Source of the DNA: FEB-22 sp003105195
GTDB lineage: Bacteria > Pseudomonadota > Alphaproteobacteria > Rhizobiales > Xanthobacteraceae
Direction of reading: 5' to 3'
Length of the DNA: 64,000 nucleotides
Assembly: GCA_027493405.1 (NCBI GenBank)
Contig: JAOSKV010000012.1
Location: 186,001-250,000, forward strand
How positions within the stretch are numbered: the first letter of the stretch is position 1; every line of letters starts with the position of its first letter. Made by a program: the position numbers and the translations under genes. The notes under the pieces were generated by a model, which had not been told where the DNA came from, ran no database searches, and saw nothing but the letters and a program-made list of their open reading frames with translations. This document shows, one piece after another, positions 43,420 to 52,162 of this stretch.

Positions 43420-43527
43420 GGCGTTCGATGTGGCACCGCTCTCCCGGAGCGTCAAGCCGCGGCCTGCGCCGGAAAACCGCCCCTGTGGCAGGTGAAACCG
43501 TGGCGCGAACCGCCTATATCAGGCCGC

Positions 43528-45480
43528 ATGACCGAATTCGCCCCGAGCGCCAAGCGCGTGTCCGCCGACCGCGGGGAGCTCGTCTCCACCCTCGTGCACC
43601 TGTGGCCCTATATCTGGCCGAGCGACCGGCGCGACCTGAAGGCACGCGTGGTCCTCGCCATGCTGCTGCTCGTCCTCGCCAAGCTCGCGACCATCGCGGT
43701 GCCCTTCACGTTCAAGTGGGCGGTGGACGCGCTGACCGGCGACAACCGGACCGAGGCGGGTCCGACCTGGATGCTTTGGGTGCTGGCCGCGCCGGTCGCG
43801 CTCACGGTCGCCTATGGCGGCACCCGCGTGCTGATGGCGCTGTTCACGCAGCTGCGCGACGGCCTGTTCGCCAAGGTTTCGATGCACGCGGTCCGGCGCC
43901 TCGCGATCCTCACCTTCGAGCACATGCACCGGCTCTCCCTGCGCTTCCACCTGGAGCGCAAGACCGGCGGGCTCACGCGCGTGCTCGAGCGCGGACGCAA
44001 TAGCATCGAGATCATCGTCCGCATGGTGATCCTGCAGCTCGTTCCGACCATCGTCGAGCTGCTGCTGATCGTCGGCGTGCTCCTCTATGTCTTCGACTGG
44101 CGCTACGTGGTAGTGATCCTCGTCACGGTCGCCCTCTACATGGGGTTCACCTACCAGGCCACCGAGTGGCGCATCGGCATCCGCCGCAAGATGAACGACA
44201 GCGACACCGACGCCAACACCAAGGCCATAGACTCGCTGCTCAACTACGAGACCGTGAAATACTTCGTCGCCGAGGATCGCGAGACGCGACGTTACGACCG
44301 CTCCATGGAGCGCTACGAGGACGCGAGCGTGAAGGCCTATACCTCGCTCGCCGTGCTCAATGCCGGGCAGGCCGTGATCTTCACGCTCGGCCTCACCGCC
44401 GCGATGGCGATGGTGGTGCTCGGCATCCGCGCCGGCACCAACACGGTCGGCGATTTCGTGATGATCAATGCCATGATGATTCAGCTCTATCAGCCGTTGA
44501 ACTTCATGGGCATGGTCTATCGCGAGATCAAGCAGGCGGTCACCGACATCGAGATCATGTTCTCGATCCTCGGGCGCGAGCCCGAGATCGAGGACCGGCC
44601 GGGCGCCGCGCCGATCGCGATCGGGAAGGGCGCCATCCGCTTCGAGAACGTCGAGTTCGCCTACGAGCCGGCGCGACCGATCCTCAAGGGTCTGAACTTC
44701 GAGGTGCCGGCCGGCCGTACCGTCGCGATCGTCGGCCCGTCCGGAGCCGGCAAGTCCACGCTCTCGCGCCTCCTGTTCCGTTTCTACGACGTGACCGGCG
44801 GCCGCATCCTGATCGACGGGCAGGACGTGCGCGACGTCACCCAGGGATCGCTGCGCACTGCGATCGGCATCGTTCCGCAGGATACGGTGTTGTTCAACGA
44901 CACGATCCGCTACAACATCCGGTACGGGCGCTGGGACGCGAGCGACGCGGAGGTCGAGGAGGCGGCGCGGCTCGCCCAGATCGACGCCTTCATTCGCACG
45001 TCGCCCAAGGGCTACGAGACCGAGGTCGGCGAGCGCGGCCTCAAGCTCTCGGGCGGGGAGAAGCAGCGCGTCGCCATCGCCCGCACCATCCTGAAGGCGC
45101 CGCCGATCCTGGTGCTCGACGAGGCGACCTCCGCGCTCGACAGCCACACCGAGAAGGAGATCCAGGACGCCCTCGAGCGCGTGTCCAAGGACCGCACCAC
45201 GCTGGTCATCGCGCACCGCCTGTCCACCATCGTCGGCGCTGACGAGATCATCGTGCTCGACCAGGGTGCCATCGCGGAGCGCGGCACGCACCACCAGCTG
45301 CTCCTGAAGAATGGCCTCTATGCCTCGATGTGGAACCGGCAGCGCGAAGCCGAGGAAGCGCGCGAGCGCCTCGCCCGCATGGAGGAGGCCGCCGCCGCGC
45401 CCAACCGCAATCCGCCGCCGGTCGACGACGCCCTGACGGCGCCGGCCCCGCCCGCGCTCCCGGCGGATGCCGCCGAATAG
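43528..45480 (+). CDS. Atm1-type ABC exporter
   Basis: A 650-residue half-transporter: six helices in 30-330, then the ATPase domain. Walker A GPSGAGKST, the signature LSGGEKQRVA and Walker B ILVLDEATS are intact. LLNYETVKYFVAEDRE and the matrix-side glutathione-contact region mark it as ABCB7/Atm1-like, a family that exports glutathione-linked sulfur or metal conjugates and protects against heavy metals in alphaproteobacteria. The start is 43528; an upstream open stretch overlaps the LOG gene. It is followed by psd 14 bases later. Confidence 0.93.
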   Translation: MTEFAPSAKRVSADRGELVSTLVHLWPYIWPSDRRDLKARVVLAMLLLVLAKLATIAVPFTFKWAVDALTGDNRTEAGPTWMLWVLAAPVALTVAYGGTRVLMALFTQLRDGLFAKVSMHAVRRLAILTFEHMHRLSLRFHLERKTGGLTRVLERGRNSIEIIVRMVILQLVPTIVELLLIVGVLLYVFDWRYVVVILVTVALYMGFTYQATEWRIGIRRKMNDSDTDANTKAIDSLLNYETVKYFVAEDRETRRYDRSMERYEDASVKAYTSLAVLNAGQAVIFTLGLTAAMAMVVLGIRAGTNTVGDFVMINAMMIQLYQPLNFMGMVYREIKQAVTDIEIMFSILGREPEIEDRPGAAPIAIGKGAIRFENVEFAYEPARPILKGLNFEVPAGRTVAIVGPSGAGKSTLSRLLFRFYDVTGGRILIDGQDVRDVTQGSLRTAIGIVPQDTVLFNDTIRYNIRYGRWDASDAEVEEAARLAQIDAFIRTSPKGYETEVGERGLKLSGGEKQRVAIARTILKAPPILVLDEATSALDSHTEKEIQDALERVSKDRTTLVIAHRLSTIVGADEIIVLDQGAIAERGTHHQLLLKNGLYASMWNRQREAEEARERLARMEEAAAAPNRNPPPVDDALTAPAPPALPADAAE

Positions 45481-45494
45481 ACCCGGAAACCTCC

Positions 45495-46193
45495 ATGTCC
45501 ATCATCGAGTCCATCCGCTCGCAATTCGTGCCCATCAATCGCGAGGGCTATCCCTTCATCGGCGCCTTCGCGCTCGCGAGCCTCGTCCTGTTCTGGCTCT
45601 GGTCTCCGCTCGGCTGGATCGGTTTCGCGCTCACGGTCTGGTGCATCTATTTCTTTCGCGACCCGCCGCGCGTGACCCCGATCGCCGACGGGCTCGTGGT
45701 CTCGCCCGCCGACGGGCGCGTGAGTCGCGTCACCTATGCGGTGCCGCCGGCGGGCCTCGAGCTCGGCGCGCGGCCGCTGCCGCGCGTCTCGATCTTCATG
45801 AGCGTGTTCGACTGCCATGTGAACCGCAGCCCCGCGAGCGGCCGCATCGAGCGGATCCTCTATACGGCCGGCAAGTTCATCAATGCGGACCTCGACAAGG
45901 CGAGCGAGGACAACGAGCGCAATGCGCTGGTGATCGCGACCCCGAACGGCCGTATCGGCGTGGTGCAGATCGCGGGCTTGATCGCGCGCCGCATCGTCTG
46001 CTGGGTCGAGACCGGCCGGACGATCGGAGCCGGCGAACGCTTCGGCATGATCCGCTTCGGCTCGCGCCTCGACGTCTACCTTCCCGAGGGCACCAAGCCG
46101 CTGGTCGCCGAGGGCCAGACCGCCCATGCGGGCGAGACCGTGATCGCCGACCTGCGCGCCCCGGACCGGGCGATGACCTATCGGGTGGATTGA
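45495..46193 (+). CDS. psd: Phosphatidylserine decarboxylase, short type
   Basis: Makes phosphatidylethanolamine from phosphatidylserine. The 232-residue proenzyme has two N-terminal helices (GAFALASLVLFWLW, GWIGFALTVWCIYFF), VSPADGRVSRV and SIFMSVFDCHVNRSP, and the self-cleavage site in MIRFGSRLDVYLPEG, where cleavage between Gly and Ser creates the pyruvoyl group. The short form without the long beta domain is typical of alphaproteobacteria. pssA, its usual partner, lies 2.5 kb downstream, behind a terminator and three other genes. Confidence 0.95.
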   Translation: MSIIESIRSQFVPINREGYPFIGAFALASLVLFWLWSPLGWIGFALTVWCIYFFRDPPRVTPIADGLVVSPADGRVSRVTYAVPPAGLELGARPLPRVSIFMSVFDCHVNRSPASGRIERILYTAGKFINADLDKASEDNERNALVIATPNGRIGVVQIAGLIARRIVCWVETGRTIGAGERFGMIRFGSRLDVYLPEGTKPLVAEGQTAHAGETVIADLRAPDRAMTYRVD

Positions 46194-46360
46194 GCGTCGC
46201 CATCGCCGGTCTCGCCGTGGCCGGGATTGTCCCGGCCTGTCCGCAGCTGAATTCCCTGTCCGGGCGTGGAACCTTTCCGGCGGCGCTCCGTTGACAGGGC
46301 GTTCGCTTCGGCCGGCAGCCCCTTCCCCCCGTTCCCCTCGTGCCGGCTCAGGCGTATCGG

Positions 46361-46393
46361 CCCCGACCGTCCCAACGGTTGGGGCTTTTTTTT
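46361..46393 (+). terminator. Rho-independent terminator after psd
   Basis: A 10-bp stem (46361-46370 with 46375-46384, one G-T pair) with a CCCA loop is followed by a run of eight T. It ends the Atm1-psd transcript and separates it from the genes downstream. Confidence 0.88.
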
Positions 46394-46495
46394 GCGGCAT
46401 CCGCGCCGTCACGACCGCAGCCGACGGAACAGGGGACGAACCACAACCCCTGCGTTCCGTTGGAACTTGGCTGCCCCGGACTTCGTTGACTCGCC

Positions 46496-46720
46496 ATGGA
46501 GCGAGATGAGATCAAGTATCAGCTGACGGAGACGGAAGCTCGCATAAGACAAGGCGAGCAACATATCGCGCATGTGCGCACGTTGTTGGCAAAACTGCGG
46601 CGCGATGGACATGATCGCGCCGCGCAGAAAGCTCAAGCTCTATTGAACAATCTCCTCGAATTGCAGGCGGGACACGAGAAGGAATGCGCGAACCGGCAAC
46701 GGGAGCCGGAGCAGCGCTGA
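46496..46720 (+). CDS. Small coiled-coil protein
   Basis: A 74-residue, wholly helical, charged protein: MERDEIKYQLTETEARIRQG, then HVRTLLAKLRRDGHDRAAQ and ALLNNLLELQAGHEKECANR. The heptad-like hydrophobic pattern suggests a coiled coil. Short helical proteins of this build are common in Hyphomicrobiales and have no assigned role. Its stop lies four bases from the stop of the convergent Rnk-like gene. Confidence 0.65.
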   Translation: MERDEIKYQLTETEARIRQGEQHIAHVRTLLAKLRRDGHDRAAQKAQALLNNLLELQAGHEKECANRQREPEQR

Positions 46721-46724
46721 GATG

Positions 46725-47144
46725 CTACGATCCTGGCCGGACCCCCAGCACCGTCAGGTGACGCGGCTCCCCGGCCGGCGTCTCCCAACCGATGGAAGCG
46801 CCCGTCGCCAGGCCGATCAATGCGGTGCCGACCGGCGTGAGCACGGAAATCCTGCCCTGCAGAATGTCTGCTTGGTCCGGATAGACGAGCGTCACGGTCT
46901 GGACCTTGCCGGTGCGCTCGTCGCGGAACTCCACTTCGCTGTTCATGCACACCGTATCCGTGGGCGTGGCGCCGTCGGTGAGCACGTCGGCGCGTCCCAG
47001 CTCGTCGGCAAGCTCGCCGGCGAGCTCCGGCATGTTGGTCATGGCAGCATTGGCGAGCGCCGTCAGGCGCTCATGGTCCGCGGCCGAGAGCGTGATGCGC
47101 GGCTTTGCGCGCGGGGCGCCTGCAGCGGCGCTGTTCATGGTCAT
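46725..47144 (-). CDS. rnk: Rnk-like GreA/GreB C-terminal domain protein
   Basis: A 139-residue protein with the Rnk arrangement: a short N-terminal helical pair (RITLSAADHERLTALANAAM) and a GreA/GreB-type FKBP-like C-terminal domain (VCMNSEVEFRDERTGKVQTVTLVYP, ISVLTPVGTALIGLATG). Rnk binds RNA polymerase and was described as a regulator of nucleoside diphosphate kinase. The full coiled coil with catalytic acids of GreA is absent, so it would not stimulate cleavage. The start at 47144 has CAGGAG seven bases upstream. Confidence 0.88.
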   Translation of the reverse strand: MTMNSAAAGAPRAKPRITLSAADHERLTALANAAMTNMPELAGELADELGRADVLTDGATPTDTVCMNSEVEFRDERTGKVQTVTLVYPDQADILQGRISVLTPVGTALIGLATGASIGWETPAGEPRHLTVLGVRPGS

Positions 47145-47658
47145 GCCTTGTCTCCTGGAATTCGAATGCCGCCCCGGCTGCCTCCGGCGCGCCTGGAACC
47201 GCTGCTGTGATGAAGCTGGTACGCCTCGTTCAAGGCACGCGGGGCCGCGCAAGCGTTCCCTCGTCCTGATCCCGGGTTCGCGCGAGGCGACGCCGAACCC
47301 GGGCTAAGTGCCCGCGATCAAATTGCCCGCACGAGACAGGCCACGTTGAAAAGCCGCGAAGCGCAACATGACGACAAGCTATGCGTTCGGCGCCGAATGT
47401 CAAACGCCGACGATCGCCGGGGGCGGCGGGACGAACGGCAGTCTGGAACGACGCAAGGACATGCCGGGACGGCGACCATGAGGTCGCCGAGGCGCCCGGA
47501 CCGGCCGAGGCGGCCGGAACTCCACGATCGCGGCAATGCTTCCTCAACCCTTCCGCCCACGGCCACAGGTGTTAACCCCTGCTAACCTGGTTCCATTGCT
47601 TCAATTAGCGGAATCCACTGCACGGCTCCTTAACCTCGCGGGCCAGGACAGGTCCGCG
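47145..47658. other. Divergent intergenic region without a supported gene
   Basis: 514 bases between the Rnk-like gene (minus) and the DUF2336 gene (plus). Several short open frames exist on both strands but have no ribosome site or recognisable product. It holds both divergent promoters. GTTAACCCCTGCTAAC at 47571-47586 is a partial dyad close to, but not matching, a CtrA site. Confidence 0.5.
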
Positions 47659-48681
47659 ATGACGATCACGCTGCATTCCCTCGAAAGCCTCGCCCGCGAG
47701 CGCGGCACCGACAAGCGGGCCGCACTGCTGCAGTCGGTGGCCGACTGCTTTCTTCTCGGCGAGGGGCAGCATGCAGCCGTCGAGCTGTCGCTGTTCGACG
47801 AGATCATGCGCATGGTCATGGCCGAGGTCGGGCCCGGGCCGCGGGCGGAGCTCGCGGCCCGGCTCGCGCTCGCGCGGCACCCGCCGCCGGTCGTGCTGCT
47901 GCGGCTCGCCAATGACGAGATCCTGGTGGCAGAGCCGATCCTGGCCAATTCGCCGGCGCTCGCCGAGGACGAGCTCGAGCGGCTCGCCCGCGAGCTCTCC
48001 CAGGAGCATCTCGCCGCGATTGCGGGGCGCGCGCGGCTCGGCGAGCGGGTCACCGATGTCCTGGTCGTGCGCGGCGACGACCGGGTGGCGATCCGGGTGG
48101 CCGGCAATGACGGGGCTCGCTTCTCGCCGACGGGTTTCGTGAAGCTCGCCGACCGCGCGGAAGTGAACACGATCCTGCGCGACCGGCTGGCCGCGCGTGC
48201 CGACCTTCCGGAGACGATCGTGGAGCGCCTGATCCCGATGATCGGCGGCCCGATGATTGCGCGCATCGCCGAGGGGCTCGACGCGGCGCCCGACAGCCTG
48301 CTGCCGGCCGTGCCCGGGCGTCCGCTCGACATGCTCCTCGACCAGGTGGCGCGCGGAACCGCCAGCCTCGACGAGATCGTGACCGAGCTGGCCGACTCCG
48401 ACGCGGCCGTCGCGGTGACCGAGCTCATTGCCCGGCGAACGCGGCTGACGCCGGAACCCGTGGTCCGCGCCATGTTCGCGCCTTCCGAGGAGCCCGTCAC
48501 CGTCATGTGCCGCGCAGCCGGGTTCAACCTGGGCGCCTTTTCGGCGGTGTTGCGCATGCGCCGACGTCGTCGGCGCGGGGTCGCGCGCGATCCCGCCCAG
48601 GCGCTCGCGGCCTTCCGCGAGCTTCCGGTCGCCACCGCCGAACGGGTCGTGCGGTTCCTCCGGGCTCGGGACCTGCACTGA
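47659..48681 (+). CDS. DUF2336-domain protein
   Basis: A 340-residue, mostly helical protein of a family found in alphaproteobacteria. Characteristic parts are LARERGTDKRAALLQSVADCFLLG near the start, LFDEIMRMVMAEVGPGPRAELAARLA, VVRGDDRVAIRVAGNDGARFSPTGF, and a basic end RMRRRRRRG followed by a helical repeat. Members have HEAT-like helices and some act in cell-cycle, polar or envelope regulation. The start at 47659 (MTITLHSLESLARE) was chosen because the extension upstream is not helical and covers the promoter region. Confidence 0.8.
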   Translation: MTITLHSLESLARERGTDKRAALLQSVADCFLLGEGQHAAVELSLFDEIMRMVMAEVGPGPRAELAARLALARHPPPVVLLRLANDEILVAEPILANSPALAEDELERLARELSQEHLAAIAGRARLGERVTDVLVVRGDDRVAIRVAGNDGARFSPTGFVKLADRAEVNTILRDRLAARADLPETIVERLIPMIGGPMIARIAEGLDAAPDSLLPAVPGRPLDMLLDQVARGTASLDEIVTELADSDAAVAVTELIARRTRLTPEPVVRAMFAPSEEPVTVMCRAAGFNLGAFSAVLRMRRRRRRGVARDPAQALAAFRELPVATAERVVRFLRARDLH

Positions 48682-48747
48682 TCCCGCGTTGCGCGGCCGC
48701 TTTGATCTCCCATGGCGCAGGGGCGGGCGCATGGCTATATTCCTGTC

Positions 48748-49623
48748 ATGCTGTTCCCGCCCTTCGAGCCCGACCGCAACGAGCCCAAGCGCCGGCGCTT
48801 CCGCCCGGTGCCGGTGCGCGTGCTGGTTCCGAACCTGATCACCCTCCTGGCGCTCTGCGCCGGGCTGACCGCGATCCGGCTCGCCATCGAGGGCCGGCTC
48901 GATTTTGCGATGTACGCCATCGTCTTCGCAGCCATGCTGGACGCGGTGGACGGCCGCATCGCCCGCATGATCCGCGGCACCTCGCGCTTCGGAGCCGAGC
49001 TGGACAGCCTGGCCGACTTCGTCAATTTCGGCGTCGCTCCAGGGCTGATCCTCTACTTCTGGGTGCTGCAGGACCTCAAGACCGCGGGCTGGATCGCCGC
49101 CATGGTATTCGCGATCTGCGCGGCGCTCCGGCTCGCCCGTTTCAACGTCATGATCGACGACCCGAACCGGCCGGCCTGGGCGGGCAATTTCTTCACCGGC
49201 ATCCCGGCCCCCGCCGGCGCCATCGTGGTGCTGCTGCCGATCTATCTCGCCTTCCTCGGCGTGCCCAAGCTCCCGGTCGCCACCTTCCTGTTCACGCTCG
49301 CGATCGCGTTCCTGATGGTGTCGCGGCTCCCGGTGTTCTCGGGCAAGAAGATCGGCACCCGGGTTCCGCGCGAGATGGTGCTGCCGATCTTCGTCGTGGC
49401 GGTCCTCTTCTTCGGCCTCTTGATCGGCTACACGTGGGAGGTGCTCACCGTCGGCACGCTCGTCTATCTGGGGCTTCTGCCGTTCGGCTGGATGTCCTAC
49501 CGCAACTACGAGCGGCAGTCCGCGGCGGCAGCGCCTGCCGAGCCCGCTTCCGCCGAGGCGCCGCCGATCGCCGGCAGTGCGGCCGCGCCGGCCGACGCGG
49601 AACGGCCGGCCCGGCTGAACTGA
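48748..49623 (+). CDS. pssA: CDP-diacylglycerol-serine O-phosphatidyltransferase
   Basis: Makes phosphatidylserine from CDP-diacylglycerol and serine in the inner membrane. The 291-residue protein contains the CDP-alcohol motif DGRIARMIRGTSRFGAELDS with all Asp ligands, about eight helices, and a Pro/Ala-rich cytosolic tail (about 255-291). The start at 48748 (MLFPPFEPDRNEPKRRRF) is preferred by the usual N-terminus; an in-frame ATG at 48712 is the alternative. Psd, which uses its product, is at 45495 on the same strand. Confidence 0.94.
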   Translation: MLFPPFEPDRNEPKRRRFRPVPVRVLVPNLITLLALCAGLTAIRLAIEGRLDFAMYAIVFAAMLDAVDGRIARMIRGTSRFGAELDSLADFVNFGVAPGLILYFWVLQDLKTAGWIAAMVFAICAALRLARFNVMIDDPNRPAWAGNFFTGIPAPAGAIVVLLPIYLAFLGVPKLPVATFLFTLAIAFLMVSRLPVFSGKKIGTRVPREMVLPIFVVAVLFFGLLIGYTWEVLTVGTLVYLGLLPFGWMSYRNYERQSAAAAPAEPASAEAPPIAGSAAAPADAERPARLN

Positions 49624-49867
49624 AGCGCGGCCTTTGCGTCCGCCGCCAAGCGTCCGTCGCGACTCCGGATTTTCGCTTCCCTTGAAGCCGCATGTGAAGC
49701 TGCCGAACCGAAACCTGCTTCCGAGCGCGGAGCGGCAACCCCGTCCCGGCTCGGCGCGTGGCCCGCGTCGCGGGTCGACTTCGACCGCCCGCGGCGGCAT
49801 ATCGTTTCGATCTGAACCTGAACCTCCGATCAGGATCACAAGGGCTTGCCCCAAGGGGAGCAATTCG

Positions 49868-50389
49868 ATGCATCGCGTCATGCGCGTGGTTCGGGCCGGG
49901 GCAGGAGCAGGGGGGACGGACAGCGTGCTGCTCGCTCCCCGGGAGCGGCAGGTGCAGCGCGGCGAGTTGATCACCCGTCAGGGGCTGCGGCTTGCGCTCG
50001 ATCTGCCCGAGCCGGTGCTCCTGCGCATGGGCGATGCACTCGAGCTCGACGACGGGCGGCGCATCGAGGTGGTCGCCGAGCCCGAGCCGCTGCTCGAAGT
50101 GCGGGCCGCCGACCTCGTCGCGCTTGCGCGGATCGCCTGGGCGCTCGGCGACCGCCACGTCCCCGTGCAGGTGCTGCCCAATCGCCTGCGCCTGCGACCG
50201 GACTCTGCCTTGGAGAGGATGCTCGTGCGGCTCGGTGCGCGTATCGCGCCCATCGAGGCGCCGTTCGATCCCGAAGGCGGCGCCTATGCGCCGCATGTCC
50301 ATCCCGGCCATGCCCACGGCGATCACTGTGCGCACCACGAGCACGAGGGCCATCATCATCATGGCCTTGGCCACCGTCACGAACGCTGA
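49868..50389 (+). CDS. ureE: Urease accessory protein UreE
   Basis: Nickel metallochaperone delivering Ni to urease. The 173-residue protein has the peptide-binding N-terminal domain (LLAPRERQVQRGELITRQGL), the metal-binding C-terminal domain (ALGDRHVPVQVLPNRLRLRPD) with the bridging His, and a His-rich tail of about 30 residues (HVHPGHAHGDHCAHHEHEG onward) for nickel storage. The start at 49868 has an AGGGGAG run eight bases before. No ureABC, ureF or ureG is in the window, so it stands apart from the other urease genes. Confidence 0.93.
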   Translation: MHRVMRVVRAGAGAGGTDSVLLAPRERQVQRGELITRQGLRLALDLPEPVLLRMGDALELDDGRRIEVVAEPEPLLEVRAADLVALARIAWALGDRHVPVQVLPNRLRLRPDSALERMLVRLGARIAPIEAPFDPEGGAYAPHVHPGHAHGDHCAHHEHEGHHHHGLGHRHER

Positions 50390-50514
50390 GCGCACGCCGC
50401 CCTTCATGCGCTCGAATATTCCAGCGTTTCCCGAATCTTGCATCTTGCCGCGGGCCGCATGGTGTTGGTAGCCGCATCGGAGAGCGGCTTGACCGACTGT
50501 CGGCCCTGCCGCGT

Positions 50515-50543
50515 TTGACCTTGGTTGCTCGCGCAACTAGGGT
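50515..50543 (+). promoter_or_regulatory. TRAP-transporter promoter with operator-like dyad
   Basis: TTGACC (50515-50520), a 17-base spacer and TAGGGT (50538-50543) repeat the geometry of the hmgA promoter. The spacer holds GTTGC-TCGC-GCAAC (50524-50537), a perfect 5-bp dyad within TTGGTTGCTCGCGCAACTAG (50521-50540). Bases 50513-50528 are identical to 9611-9626. Confidence 0.72.
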
Positions 50544-50600
50544 CGTCCCAATTTCAAAACAGCGTGCCCGGTTGGGCTCGCGAGAAATCCTGGGAGGGCA

Positions 50601-51653
50601 ATGATGACACTGGCTCGCCGCCAATGGCTGAAGCTCGCCGGGGCCGCGGTCGCGGCGCCCGCCGTCGCGCGCGTCGCCTGGGGCCAGGCGCCGCAAGTGA
50701 CGCTGAAGATGCATCACTTCCTGCCTCCGGTCGCGAACGGGCATGCCAGGCTGCTCGCGCCCTGGGCCAAGAAGGTCGAGGCCGAGTCCGGTGGCCGCAT
50801 CAAGATCGACATCTTCCCGTCGATGCAGCTCGGCGGCACGCCGCCGCAGCTCTACGACCAGGCGCGCGACGGCGTCGCCGATATCGTGTGGACCCTGCCG
50901 GGATCGACCCCCGGGCGCTTCCCCAGGGCGGAAGCCTTCGAGCTGCCCTTCATCGCCGCCAAGCGCGGCGTGCCGAACGCCAAGGCGATGCAGGAGTTCT
51001 ACGAGACCCATGCGCGCGACGAGTTCAAGGAGGTCCACCCGATCTGCATGTGGGCGCACGACCATGGCGTGATCCATGCCTCCAAGCAGATCAAGACCAT
51101 GGACGACATGAAGGGCCTCAAGCTGCGCTCGCCGACGCGCCTCGCAGGTGAAGCCCTCCGCGCGCTCGGCGCCAATGGCATTCCGATGCCCATTCCGCAG
51201 GTGCCCGAGGCGCTTGCCCAGCGGGTGATCGACGGTTGCGTCGTCCCCTGGGAGGTGGTGCCCGCCATCAAGGTGCAGGAGCTCGTCAAGTTCCACACCG
51301 AGATTCACGGCTCGCCGACCCTCTACACCGCGACCTTCATCCTGGCGATGAACAAGCCCAAATACGAGGGGCTGCCGGCCGACCTGAAGAAGGTCATCGA
51401 CGCCAATTCGGGCCAGTTCGCCGCCACCATGGCGGGCAAGATGTGGGACGACCAGGCCGTCGTGATCGAGGAGATGGTGCGCAAGCGCGGCAACACCATC
51501 ACCCAGATCTCGGCCGAGGAGGCGGCGCGCTGGCGCAAGGCCACCGCGCCCGTTCACGAGTCCTGGACCAATCAGGTCAAGGACAAGGGGATCGACGGCG
51601 GCAAGCTGATCGAGGCCGTGCGCAGCCTCGTCGCCAAGTACGAGAAGGCCTGA
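50601..51653 (+). CDS. dctP: TRAP transporter substrate-binding protein (DctP family)
   Basis: A 350-residue periplasmic binding protein. The N-terminus ARRQWLKLAGAAVAAPAVARVAWG is a twin-arginine-like signal, cut near GQA. The two-lobed body includes LKMHHFLPPVANGHA, SGGRIKIDIFPSMQLGGTP, GLKLRSPTRLAGEALRALG, where the conserved Arg that pairs with the substrate carboxylate lies, and GCVVPWEVVPAIKV. It captures an organic acid for the two permease subunits that follow. Aromatic or keto acids are plausible, given the promoter shared with hmgA; that is inference. ATG at 50604 is an alternative start. Confidence 0.93.
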   Translation: MMTLARRQWLKLAGAAVAAPAVARVAWGQAPQVTLKMHHFLPPVANGHARLLAPWAKKVEAESGGRIKIDIFPSMQLGGTPPQLYDQARDGVADIVWTLPGSTPGRFPRAEAFELPFIAAKRGVPNAKAMQEFYETHARDEFKEVHPICMWAHDHGVIHASKQIKTMDDMKGLKLRSPTRLAGEALRALGANGIPMPIPQVPEALAQRVIDGCVVPWEVVPAIKVQELVKFHTEIHGSPTLYTATFILAMNKPKYEGLPADLKKVIDANSGQFAATMAGKMWDDQAVVIEEMVRKRGNTITQISAEEAARWRKATAPVHESWTNQVKDKGIDGGKLIEAVRSLVAKYEKA

Positions 51654-51661
51654 CGGCCTCC

Positions 51662-52162
51662 ATGGCGGAGGGGGATGAGGAGCGGGCGGCTCGCGGGCCG
51701 CTCGCCGCCATCACGGGGCCGCTCGCCATCGCGGGCGGCCTCCTCATGCTGGTGACCGCCATCATGGTCACGGTCAGCGTGAGCATGCGCTACCTGTTCA
51801 ACTGGTCGGTGCCGGGCGACATCGAGCTGGTGCAGATCGGCACCGCGCTTGCCGTCTTCGCCTTCCTGCCGCTCTGCCAGGGGCGTCGCGGCAACATCGT
51901 CGTGGACACCTTCACGAGCGGCCTGCCGGCGCGCCTGCGCGACGGCATCGACGCGTTGTGGGATCTCGCCTATGCGCTCGCGGCTGGCATCATCGCCTGG
52001 CGCCTCGCGGTCGGCGCCTACGACACGTTCCGCAGCAACACGGTCTCCATGATGCTCGGCCTGCCGGTCGGCTGGGCGATCGCGGCCTGCGCCGTCATGG
52101 CGGCGCTCCTGACCATGGTCGCGCTCGCGACGGCGGGCCGCCTCCTGCGAGGCCGCCGATGA
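51662..52162 (+). CDS. dctQ: TRAP transporter small permease (DctQ family)
   Basis: A 166-residue subunit with four helices: PLAIAGGLLMLVTAIMVTVSVSMRYLF, VQIGTALAVFAFLPLCQGRRGNI, and two more after a polar loop (YALAAGIIAWRLAVGAY, WAIAACAVMAALLTMVAL). RYLFNWSVPGDIELVQIG matches the family hallmark. It starts eight bases after the DctP stop and its stop overlaps the large permease start (ATGA). Confidence 0.93.
   Translation: MAEGDEERAARGPLAAITGPLAIAGGLLMLVTAIMVTVSVSMRYLFNWSVPGDIELVQIGTALAVFAFLPLCQGRRGNIVVDTFTSGLPARLRDGIDALWDLAYALAAGIIAWRLAVGAYDTFRSNTVSMMLGLPVGWAIAACAVMAALLTMVALATAGRLLRGRR

Noticed and set aside
42943..43527. N-terminal extension of the Atm1 exporter frame by 195 codons
   Set aside because: It overlaps the LOG gene on the other strand and has no transporter-like sequence; homology starts at the ATG 43528.
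47571..47586. CtrA-like site TTAA-N7-TTAA upstream of the DUF2336 gene
   Set aside because: The second half is off by one position and base; it does not match the consensus.
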